A DNA stretch of 64,000 nucleotides. Origin: Pedobacter sp. BAL39. Its GTDB lineage: Bacteria; Bacteroidota; Bacteroidia; Sphingobacteriales; Sphingobacteriaceae. The stretch spans positions 1-64,000 of the forward strand of contig NZ_ABCM01000024.1 of assembly GCF_000170795.1 (NCBI RefSeq). The letters run 5' to 3'. Shown in pieces: positions 17,525 through 25,219 of the stretch. How positions within the stretch are numbered: position 1 is the stretch's first letter; the number at the start of each line of letters is the position of its first letter. Made by a program: the position numbers and the translations under genes. The notes beneath the pieces are model-generated. The model had not been told where the DNA came from, searched no databases, and saw only the letters and a list, made by a program, of their open reading frames with translations.

Positions 17525-20500
17525 CTATAAACCTACGGTGATGTTTAACCCGAATGACCTGGTTGAAGGAAACTGTCCATATTCAAATCCCCTATTGATG
17601 TTGGCGCCATCCAGGGTACCAAACTCAGGATCAAATATTGGCCATTTGGTGATGGTGAGCAGATCCCTACCGAATACCCCAACCGTCACTCGCTGCAGCC
17701 CCAGATGGCCGGCATATTTTGCAGGAAGGGTGTAGTCAAAACGCGCCTCTCTCAATTTGATGTAGTCGGTGGAATAGGTGGTTCCCTCCACATTGTCCCT
17801 TCCGTAATGCGCAGTATAATAAGTCCATGCATCCCTGGAAATGACGTCATTTGGCCTGAAGGAGCCGTCTGTATTTCTTTGTACTCCTTTACCAATAATG
17901 CCGTTGTAACGTCCAGGTAGGGTATTGGTAGTCTTTCCCTGTTCTGCAAGTACCGCAGCAGAAAGAGAGTAGGCTTCAGCTCCATACTGGGAATCGAACA
18001 GGAAGCTGAAGGAGAAGTCTTTGTATTTAAAGTTGTTGCCTATACTGGCTTTCCATGCCGGGTTGGTATTTCCGATATATTTCATTTCAGTGCTGATGAT
18101 CGGAGATCCGTTTTGATCATAAATGATCTGCCCGTCAGGTGCACGTTCATAACCCCTTCCATAAAGATCACCCATGCTGCCCCCCGGGCGTGCAATAATG
18201 GCACCGCGGCTACCAGGACCATTCTGCAGGATCATCTCCCCAAGATCAGAGGTCAGCTCCACGATCCTGTTGCTGTTTGCGGCAAAAGTGGTAAAGATGT
18301 TCCAGTTCAGGCCAGTTTTACTTTTCAGAGGTGTACCATTCGCTGCGATCTCAATTCCCTGGTTGCGCACAAGACCGGCATTTACCACAACCGTTCTGTA
18401 TCCAGAGGACGCGTCTACTACTGAGGAAAGAATCTGATTATTCGTGTTTCCTTTATAAAGCGCAATGTCAATACCGATCCTGCTGTCAAAGAAACGTACA
18501 TCTGCACCAACCTCATAACTAACGGTAAGGAGAGATTTCAGATTTGGGTTTGCACGCTGAGATGGGTTGGCCAGGCCCCCCGGAAAATTAGGTATGGAGT
18601 TGTAGAAAACAGATGTACGATAGGCCTCATTTTCCCCACTACCTACTCCCGCTACCGAAGCCCTGATCTTGGCAAAAGAAACGGCCTTTGGCATCTCCAG
18701 CACCTCCGACAGCAGGAAGCTGGCATTTGCTGAAGGATAGAAAAAGGACACATTGGAAGTGCTCATCGGACTGGCCAGGATACTGCTCCAGTCATTTCTG
18801 CCCGTTACATCCAGGAAGAGGTAGTCTTTATAGCTGGCCGTAAATAAACCATATAAACTATTGATCACATATTTACTCCTGTAAGGAAAGGGAACAGTCA
18901 CCCCCGCAGCATTCGCCAGCGAATAAACTCCTGCATAAGCCATTGAATCGGCACGCAGTTCGTCTTTTGTATAGGTATTCTTTAATGTACTTCCCCCAAC
19001 TGATGCGGATACATCAAAATCCTTCCCTATTTTTTTTGAGTAACGTAAGAGCCAGTCGCTGTTCATCTCCTTCGAAAAAATGTTCTGCGTACGGAACATC
19101 CCCTTTCTGAAGCGTTCAGTATCGTAAGGTTTCTGCTGGGTGCGTTTGTCCTGCGACTGATCCAGGGCTGTTCTTACCATCAGGCTCAGGTCTTTCGTGA
19201 AATGATAAGTCGCCTGGATATTTCCGGTGATCCCATCTCTGTTGGAGGTGTTCAGCATCTCATTGGAGATCAGATATGGATTATCCGGGTAACTGCTGAA
19301 AGGAAAACTTTGTTTAATGTTTTCCTGACCTGGCAGCCAGTAATCTTTTAACCAATCGATAGATGCACTTGGTTGCCAGAACAAGTACCAGTACATGATC
19401 GACTGGTTATTATATCCCGTCGAAGGCAGGTTGTCGCTCGACTTGTTGTTGTAGTTTACCTTTGCCGCAATCTGCAGTTTATCATTTACTTTCTGATTGA
19501 TGGATAATGCAACAGAAGTACGGTCATATCCCGTATTCGGCAGTATCCATTTGTTGTTTACATTTGTAGCAGAAAACCTCGCTGAAGTATTTTCATTCCC
19601 TCCATCCAACGTGACGCTATTGGTAAACGTACGGCCGGTATCAAAAAACTTCCTGGAATCATTTACATAAGGTACCCATGGTGTCCGCACGGTCGACTGT
19701 GTATGGGTAATGGGATCGTACTGAAAATATTCCTGCCCGTTAAACTTGGGCCCCCACGCAGAACTGGTACTCCGTGTGCTCGGACCGTCCGCAGAGGCGT
19801 TATAAGAATAATAATTGTCACCATCAACGCCCTGTCCGTATTCATATTGCAGGTCCGGCCAGCGGTTGATGCTTTCAATAGCGGTATTCGAGGTCAGCGT
19901 CACACCGACTCCTTTTTGCTTGCGTCCGGATTTAGTAGTGATGATGATGGCACCATTTGCACCACGCTGCCCATATAATGCAGCTGCACCAGGGCCTTTT
20001 AAGACGGTTACATTTTCAATGTCTTCTGGATTGATATCTCCCAGTCCGCTACCATAATCCACTGGCGAATCATTATCACTGAGGTATCCGGAACCTCCAT
20101 AGCCTGTGGCACGACCACTTCCCTGATTAATGATCACTCCGTCAATCACCACAAGCGCGTCATTCGCACCGGTAAGGTTGTTCTCTCCACGCAGGATAAT
20201 TTTATTGGAGCCCGCAGGACCACCATTTGACCTCACCAGGTTTAAACCCGCCACCTTTCCAGATAAGGCATCTGTCCAGTTGTTGGACAGCGCTTTCGTC
20301 AGGTCTTCACCTTTGACTGTAGTAGTAGAATATCCCAGTGATTTTTCGTCTCTCTTGATGCCGAGTGCAGTGACGACCACCTCTTCAAGGTCACTGGCGT
20401 TGCTGCTCAGCTGGATGATGACCTCCTTCTGATCTGCCTGATAGGTTCTCTTTTGAAGGGCATATCCCAGCATATTAAACGAAAGCTCGGCTCCTTTGGG

Positions 20501-20773
20501 CACCCAGATGTTAAAGACACCATCGTTATTGGTAACCCCCAGCACTTTACGGCTCTGGTCGGAAATGGTCACACCCGGCAGTGGGTTGCCGTCGGCATGG
20601 TCCCGCACCACTCCCCTGATGTTGATGTTGACCTGAACTGATTGTTGCTCAAATGACGTTTTCGTCGCGGCTACTAATATTTGCGGAACCTGCACACACA
20701 CCGATCCGAGTGCCAAAATTACACCAATGGATCTCTTTGACATTCGCAGATGATAAGTAGAAATTTTATTCAT
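17525..20773 (-). CDS. SusC/RagA-family TonB-linked transporter (locus 2)
   Basis: TonB-dependent outer-membrane transporter, 1082 residues from the ATG at 20773 (an ATG 33 bases further upstream is open but would put charged residues before the signal peptide). After the signal region comes the carboxypeptidase-regulatory-like domain ('GVVRDHADGNPLPGVTISD', about 44-62), a plug with 'ALGIKRDEKSLGYSTTTVKG' and 'IILRGENNLTGANDALVVIDG', and a barrel ending 'SFGLNITVGL'. No STN domain is present. It leads the operon susC-susD-DUF5689-phosphoesterase. About 50 bp upstream lie 11-bp-phased repeats resembling a Pho box, so induction by phosphate limitation is expected. Confidence 0.95.
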   Translation of the reverse strand: MNKISTYHLRMSKRSIGVILALGSVCVQVPQILVAATKTSFEQQSVQVNINIRGVVRDHADGNPLPGVTISDQSRKVLGVTNNDGVFNIWVPKGAELSFNMLGYALQKRTYQADQKEVIIQLSSNASDLEEVVVTALGIKRDEKSLGYSTTTVKGEDLTKALSNNWTDALSGKVAGLNLVRSNGGPAGSNKIILRGENNLTGANDALVVIDGVIINQGSGRATGYGGSGYLSDNDSPVDYGSGLGDINPEDIENVTVLKGPGAAALYGQRGANGAIIITTKSGRKQKGVGVTLTSNTAIESINRWPDLQYEYGQGVDGDNYYSYNASADGPSTRSTSSAWGPKFNGQEYFQYDPITHTQSTVRTPWVPYVNDSRKFFDTGRTFTNSVTLDGGNENTSARFSATNVNNKWILPNTGYDRTSVALSINQKVNDKLQIAAKVNYNNKSSDNLPSTGYNNQSIMYWYLFWQPSASIDWLKDYWLPGQENIKQSFPFSSYPDNPYLISNEMLNTSNRDGITGNIQATYHFTKDLSLMVRTALDQSQDKRTQQKPYDTERFRKGMFRTQNIFSKEMNSDWLLRYSKKIGKDFDVSASVGGSTLKNTYTKDELRADSMAYAGVYSLANAAGVTVPFPYRSKYVINSLYGLFTASYKDYLFLDVTGRNDWSSILASPMSTSNVSFFYPSANASFLLSEVLEMPKAVSFAKIRASVAGVGSGENEAYRTSVFYNSIPNFPGGLANPSQRANPNLKSLLTVSYEVGADVRFFDSRIGIDIALYKGNTNNQILSSVVDASSGYRTVVVNAGLVRNQGIEIAANGTPLKSKTGLNWNIFTTFAANSNRIVELTSDLGEMILQNGPGSRGAIIARPGGSMGDLYGRGYERAPDGQIIYDQNGSPIISTEMKYIGNTNPAWKASIGNNFKYKDFSFSFLFDSQYGAEAYSLSAAVLAEQGKTTNTLPGRYNGIIGKGVQRNTDGSFRPNDVISRDAWTYYTAHYGRDNVEGTTYSTDYIKLREARFDYTLPAKYAGHLGLQRVTVGVFGRDLLTITKWPIFDPEFGTLDGANINRGFEYGQFPSTRSFGLNITVGL

Positions 20774-20803
20774 ACGCTTTTTTAACTCTTTGATAATTTG
20801 CTG

Positions 20804-20861
20804 CAAAGATCAACGCGAGCTCATTAAGAAACCGTTAACACCTCGTTAACCTTACTTTAAC
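20804..20861 (-). promoter_or_regulatory. Pho-box-like promoter of locus 2
   Basis: On the plus strand, TTAAG (20824), TTAAC (20835), TTAAC (20846) and TTAAC (20857) recur with an exact 11-bp period. Direct repeats with 11-bp spacing are the known layout of PhoB-type Pho boxes; TTAAC cores are known from cyanobacterial examples. In the minus direction a near-consensus -7 box GATCTTTG (20811-20804) lies 12 bp downstream of the repeat block, so the repeats occupy the place of the -33 element, as in PhoB-activated promoters. Confidence 0.7.
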
Positions 20862-20942
20862 CGCTTGTCACTTTTATCTGCATTTATCATTAGCTGAAAA
20901 TCTGTTATCAGAAATTTCATCATCCCTTAATATTATGATTGA

Positions 20943-20950
20943 TATTTTTG
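20943..20950 (+). promoter_or_regulatory. -7 box of the DUF47 gene promoter
   Basis: TATTTTTG matches TAnnTTTG exactly and ends 19 nt before the ATG at 20970. No clear -33 TTTG at the standard distance. Confidence 0.55.
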
Positions 20951-20969
20951 AGTGTATATCGAATCAGCC

Positions 20970-21611
20970 ATGAACAATCTTTTCAAAATTTTCATTCCGA
21001 AGGATAAAAAGTTCCAGCCTTTATTTGAACAGTGCGGCGGAAATCTGGTCGCCATTTCTGAGACCCTCTTACTTGCGCTGACCACTACTGATGAAGAAGT
21101 GCGAAAGAATTATATTAAAGACATCGAACGAATGGAACATACAGGAGCACTAATTCGCACAAAAGTATTCCTCGGCCTCAGCACCAGTATGATCACTCCA
21201 TTCAGCAGAGAAGACATCCATTCACTGATCAGTTCATTATACGCCATTGCCGATCATATCTATAATGTGGCCATCAATATTGATCTCTATCATATCCTGG
21301 AACTTAACAAGCCCATGATCCGAATGGCGCAACTACTCAAAGAGATGTGCAAAGACCTCAACCTTGCCTTAGCGGAACTCCGGAACTTCAGAAATGCACG
21401 CCTGATCTCTGAAGTGTGCCTGAGAATCTACAAAGGTGAAAGCCAAGCCGATCAGATTTGTCACCACACCCTTGCTGATCTATTTGAATCACAAATGGAC
21501 ACCATCGAGCTCATCAAACAAAAAGAAATCCTGCAGACACTCGAACTGGCCACTGATAAATGTGATGACGTCGCAAACGTACTGGAAAGCATCCTCATCA
21601 AAAACGGTTAA
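20970..21611 (+). CDS. DUF47 (PhoU-like) family protein
   Basis: All-helical cytoplasmic protein of 213 residues. The N-terminus 'MNNLFKIFIPKDKKFQPLFEQ' is the standard beginning of DUF47 proteins, so ATG 20970 was chosen over an upstream GTG at 20952. DUF47 proteins are PhoU relatives that usually accompany Pit-type phosphate transporters and modulate them; here no pit gene follows, the next gene being an unrelated membrane protein. It diverges from the locus 2 operon across a shared 196-bp region with the Pho-box-like repeats, which supports a link to phosphate control. Direct regulation of this gene by those repeats is uncertain because they lie more than 80 bp from its -7 box. Confidence 0.87.
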   Translation: MNNLFKIFIPKDKKFQPLFEQCGGNLVAISETLLLALTTTDEEVRKNYIKDIERMEHTGALIRTKVFLGLSTSMITPFSREDIHSLISSLYAIADHIYNVAINIDLYHILELNKPMIRMAQLLKEMCKDLNLALAELRNFRNARLISEVCLRIYKGESQADQICHHTLADLFESQMDTIELIKQKEILQTLELATDKCDDVANVLESILIKNG

Positions 21612-21668
21612 AACACATTTTTTCCATTTTCAATGCATCTCTGCTTGCAAATTCAATTATTAATACCT

Positions 21669-21687
21669 TACTTTGAATTACAAAGTA
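21669..21687. promoter_or_regulatory. 19-bp inverted repeat, copy 1 (operator of the XrtN cluster)
   Basis: TACTTTG-AATTA-CAAAGTA, 7-bp perfect arms with a 5-bp spacer, ending 5 bp before the ATG of the membrane protein gene. The left arm may itself serve as the -7 element. A second copy differing only in the spacer is at 22628. Confidence 0.75.
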
Positions 21688-21692
21688 CTTTT

Positions 21693-22313
21693 ATGGAAGA
21701 CAAAGATCTCTATACCGAACTTAGCTCAATCAGGAACCTGATGGAGCGTTCAGCAAAATTCATATCGCTGAGTGGCCTGTCCGGGATACTCGCAGGAATA
21801 TATGCCCTCATTGGCGCATGGCTGGGCTACATTCAGGTGTACGGCAATCGCCTGACCCTGAGTTACAGAGACAACTACATTTCCGAAGAGGAGATCATTG
21901 TCAGGTTATTCATTATTGCCCTGGCTGTACTGGTACTTTCCTTGGGATCTGGAATATTGCTTACACTACGCAAGGCGGCACGCAAAAAACAAAATGTATG
22001 GAATCCCAGCAGCAAAAAGTTATTGTTCAGTATGTCCGTCCCCTTATTAACCGGAGGTTGTCTCCTGCTTATACTGATGTTTCGCGGTTACTATGGCATC
22101 ATTGCTCCGGCAAGCCTGATCTTTTATGGTCTGGCACTGGTAGCAGCCAGCAATTATACATTTGAAGATGTCAAATGGCTGGGCATTATGGAAATCATCC
22201 TCGGATTGGTAGCAGCACTCTTTCCGGGTTACGGCATTGTCTTCTGGGCCATAGGCTTCGGCTTACTACACATCATTTACGGTTCCATCATGCACTTTAA
22301 ATACGACAGGTGA
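21693..22313 (+). CDS. Integral membrane protein of unknown function, paired with a wHTH regulator
   Basis: 206 residues from the ATG at 21693 (an upstream ATG at 21633 would run through the operator). The N-terminal soluble stretch 'MEDKDLYTELSSIRNLMERS' is followed by about six hydrophobic segments (about 26-46, 70-92, 112-130, 135-155, 165-185, 188-202). No catalytic motif is recognised. The stop codon overlaps the GTG start of the winged-helix gene by 4 nt, so the two are translationally coupled. Together with the operator in front, it may be a membrane partner or sensor for that regulator; this is inference only. Confidence 0.8.
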   Translation: MEDKDLYTELSSIRNLMERSAKFISLSGLSGILAGIYALIGAWLGYIQVYGNRLTLSYRDNYISEEEIIVRLFIIALAVLVLSLGSGILLTLRKAARKKQNVWNPSSKKLLFSMSVPLLTGGCLLLILMFRGYYGIIAPASLIFYGLALVAASNYTFEDVKWLGIMEIILGLVAALFPGYGIVFWAIGFGLLHIIYGSIMHFKYDR

Positions 22314-22612
22314 AATCAGCATTAGAACATTTTGACAAAGCTTTTGAGAACCGTATACGTCTACAGGTCATGAGCATTCTTGTGGCCAATGAAAACTATG
22401 ACTTCAATTCGCTGAAGGAACTGCTGGAAGTGACGGATGGCAATCTCGCCTCTCACCTGAAAGCGCTTGAAAAAGAAGAATACATCAACGTCTACAAGTC
22501 TTTTCTAGGCCGAAAGCCCAATACAAGCTATGCGGCCTCTGATAAGGGGAGAATGGCCTTCATGAAACACCTGGAAGCCCTGGAAAATTTAATCAGACAA
22601 CAGAAACAGTAA
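22310..22612 (+). CDS. Winged-helix transcriptional regulator (ArsR/MarR-like)
   Basis: Small DNA-binding protein of 100 residues with a GTG start overlapping the preceding stop codon (GTGA). The fold is a winged helix: 'FENRIRLQVMSILVANENYDF' (about 9-29), recognition region 'LKELLEVTDGNLASHLKALEKEEYI' in spirit (about 32-57) and the wing 'KSFLGRKPNTSYAASDKGR' (about 62-80). It resembles the winged-helix proteins that precede creD genes in Bacteroidota. Inverted repeats at 21669 and 22628 flank its transcription unit and the following one, making it the likely repressor of both, including itself. Confidence 0.88.
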   Translation: MKSALEHFDKAFENRIRLQVMSILVANENYDFNSLKELLEVTDGNLASHLKALEKEEYINVYKSFLGRKPNTSYAASDKGRMAFMKHLEALENLIRQQKQ

Positions 22613-22627
22613 TTTTTTTTACCGCTA

Positions 22628-22646
22628 TACTTTGAAATACAAAGTA
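22628..22646. promoter_or_regulatory. 19-bp inverted repeat, copy 2 (operator of the XrtN cluster)
   Basis: TACTTTG-AAATA-CAAAGTA, arms identical to the copy at 21669 and spacer changed by one or two bases. It lies 38 bp before the ATG of the VIT-domain gene. Confidence 0.75.
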
Positions 22647-22684
22647 CTTTCGAAATAAATAGTTAACCTCCTAATTCAAATAAA

Positions 22685-25219
22685 ATGAACACTTTAATCA
22701 AAAAAAACGATCCTTTTAGAACAGACACCTTACACTGGACAGGCATCATGTCGATCATCGTTTCAGCATCCTTTCTTCTTGTCGATGACCTGTTAGCGAT
22801 AAAAAATCCAGAATTCAACTCCTTCATCATCTGTTATGGGATTACAGCAATATATAGTCTTGCCGTACTGGCGAGAACCCTAACCAGGTACAGATGGTGG
22901 CTTTCTAAAGGACCACTGCATCATACCGCATTGATGCTGGTACTCTGGTTTATCAGCGCTTTCTCACTGAACAAAGAAATGAATATCTTTGAAAACTCCG
23001 GTCCATGGCTTTCAGTCACTGTATTTCTTGCCTCATTAGCCCTTATCGCCGCGACTTTCCACGAGCGTCTGCCCAGATTTATCAAAGGCGTTCTGGCATT
23101 TATGCTTGGTGCTGCGACGCTGCTGTTCAGTTACTACGCAATCTATCTCATCCCCTTTTACCTCATCGGCGGATTGGCAGCCATACTTATCGGAGTATCT
23201 CTGCATGTGTTCATTCCACTGTTCCTGGTCATTGTCAGCATTAAGTTTATTCTGAGAATGACACGCAGCACCTCAGGCCTGGGTTATATGGCAGCACTAG
23301 GCGCTGGTTTGCCTGTAATCCTGCTTATTGCATTCATTTTTCAATGGAATCAGCTCCATCGGAAAGTAAAAAGTATCCAGAACAACGATACACTCAAGGA
23401 GAATAAATTGCCCGAATGGGTCGTCATTGCACAGGAACTGCCATCTACCCCAATTACAGAGAAATTTCTAAAAGCAGGTCTTGTTTACAGCATTCCGGCA
23501 AGCGATGGCAACTGGTTTTGGGGAAACTTCGGAGGATCAGGATTTGAGGAAGCCAGAAAACATGATCCACTGGTGGTCATTGCCAGCCTATTCTGCGGCA
23601 CAGCTAGTATTGGCGATGATGACAGAATTAAGATCCTGAAATCCATTTACAACTCCCGTCATCTCGCACAGGAGCGGCTATGGTCGGGTGACCATCTGGC
23701 AACCTCCAATGTGGTCACCAACATCAAAGTCTACCCGGAATACCGGTTGGCTTACACTGAAAAAACCATCAGCATTGAAAACTTAAGTACCTCCAGATGG
23801 ACCCGGGACGAAGAGGCCATCTATACCTTCCATCTCCCAGAGGGCTCTGTGGCTTCATCACTATCCTTATGGATCAATGGACTGGAAGAAAAATCCAGGC
23901 TGACAACAAAAGGAAAAGCTGACAGCGCCTACAAAACCATAGTTGGTGTCGAAGTGAGAGACCCATCTGTGCTCCATTGGCAGGAAGGCAATGCCATCAC
24001 TGTAAGGGTATTTCCATGTAATAAAAAAGAAAAACGTAAGTTCAGGATTGGCATCACCAGTCCGCTGAAAGCTGAAAACGGTAGGTTAACACTTGAAAAT
24101 TCCTGGTTTGAAGGACCGTCAGCGGAAAAAGCATCCGAAGTAGTTCAGCTCAGCTTCTCTAATCCGCCAGAAGCCATAGATACGGATTTGAAAATACAGG
24201 AAAATGGCAGCTACAAGCGGGAGAGAAGCTATCTGGACCGATGGAACATCAGCTTCGCCGAAGAAGCGATCTCCACACAACCTTTTTCGTTTGCGGGTTC
24301 ATCCTACAGGCTAAGGAAAAGCACGAATGCTAAAGTTGGGTTCAAACCCGAATCTGTTTACCTGGACATCAATGGCAGCTGGTCGCGCGAAGATCTGGAT
24401 GCGCTCTGGCCGGAGATCAAAAAGATGAAAGTTTATGCATATAATGAGCAACTGATCCGTTTAACTGAACAGAACCTGGATCAGCAATACGAAATGCTCC
24501 ACGACAGGAACTTCAGCCTGTTCCCGCTTTATAAAATATCATCACCGGGAACATCACTATTGATTAGCAAAAGTAATGAACGTTCGCCCAATCTTGGTGA
24601 CCTTGAGGGCAGCTCCTTTCAAAAGCGTAGCTCGGCCTACCTCATCAATGCTGAGCGCGTTCATCTCTATAACATTGGCGAATCATTGAGCCCTTACTTG
24701 AAAACACTAAAGGAATTTAACAGCTTCCGGTATATGCAAGGCAGCTGCAACACATTAGTTCAGCAGCTACAAAAACAGCAATGGCTGGAAACCACAGCCC
24801 AACCCACCGTTCTGGATATCCAGGGATCGGGAATGTCCATTGAACAGCTGACTGCTGAGCAAAAAGGCACCGCACCTGACCACCTGCTCCGGCTTTTTGC
24901 TTACAATGACATCCTTAAAAAAGTAGGTAAAACTTATTTTGAGCGGAATTATGTTCAGGATGATCTACTAAAAACAGCCGACCAAGCCTTCATCGTTTCT
25001 CCGGTCTCCAGTCTTGTTGTGCTTGAAAAAAAGGACGATTATGATCGTTTTGGTATCGATGAAAGCAAGGATAGCCTGAAAAATGCGTCGATCCAGTCTT
25101 CAGGTGCTGCACCTGAGCCGCAGGAGTGGATACTCATCATTCTGGTAGCTGCCATAATGGGCCACTTTTTATACCGTTCAGACTACCGCAATCAGCTCAA
25201 AACACTATGGAAACACTAA
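22685..25219 (+). CDS. XrtN-system VIT-domain membrane protein with PEP-CTERM-like tail
   Basis: 844 residues. About seven hydrophobic segments fill residues 18-225. A VIT domain follows (about 340-480, 'YRLAYTEKTISIENLSTSR', 'AYKTIVGVEVRDPSVLHW'). The remainder (about 480-800) is soluble and without a recognisable catalytic motif. The last 35 residues have the tripartite layout of an exosortase target: 'PEPQEW' (810-815), a hydrophobic helix (816-830) and a basic tail 'RSDYRNQLKTLWKH'. The next gene, overlapping by 13 bp, is exosortase XrtN. The family is known as the partner protein of XrtN; its function is unknown. The soluble part is predicted to be processed at the PEP motif by XrtN. Confidence 0.9.
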   Translation: MNTLIKKNDPFRTDTLHWTGIMSIIVSASFLLVDDLLAIKNPEFNSFIICYGITAIYSLAVLARTLTRYRWWLSKGPLHHTALMLVLWFISAFSLNKEMNIFENSGPWLSVTVFLASLALIAATFHERLPRFIKGVLAFMLGAATLLFSYYAIYLIPFYLIGGLAAILIGVSLHVFIPLFLVIVSIKFILRMTRSTSGLGYMAALGAGLPVILLIAFIFQWNQLHRKVKSIQNNDTLKENKLPEWVVIAQELPSTPITEKFLKAGLVYSIPASDGNWFWGNFGGSGFEEARKHDPLVVIASLFCGTASIGDDDRIKILKSIYNSRHLAQERLWSGDHLATSNVVTNIKVYPEYRLAYTEKTISIENLSTSRWTRDEEAIYTFHLPEGSVASSLSLWINGLEEKSRLTTKGKADSAYKTIVGVEVRDPSVLHWQEGNAITVRVFPCNKKEKRKFRIGITSPLKAENGRLTLENSWFEGPSAEKASEVVQLSFSNPPEAIDTDLKIQENGSYKRERSYLDRWNISFAEEAISTQPFSFAGSSYRLRKSTNAKVGFKPESVYLDINGSWSREDLDALWPEIKKMKVYAYNEQLIRLTEQNLDQQYEMLHDRNFSLFPLYKISSPGTSLLISKSNERSPNLGDLEGSSFQKRSSAYLINAERVHLYNIGESLSPYLKTLKEFNSFRYMQGSCNTLVQQLQKQQWLETTAQPTVLDIQGSGMSIEQLTAEQKGTAPDHLLRLFAYNDILKKVGKTYFERNYVQDDLLKTADQAFIVSPVSSLVVLEKKDDYDRFGIDESKDSLKNASIQSSGAAPEPQEWILIILVAAIMGHFLYRSDYRNQLKTLWKH

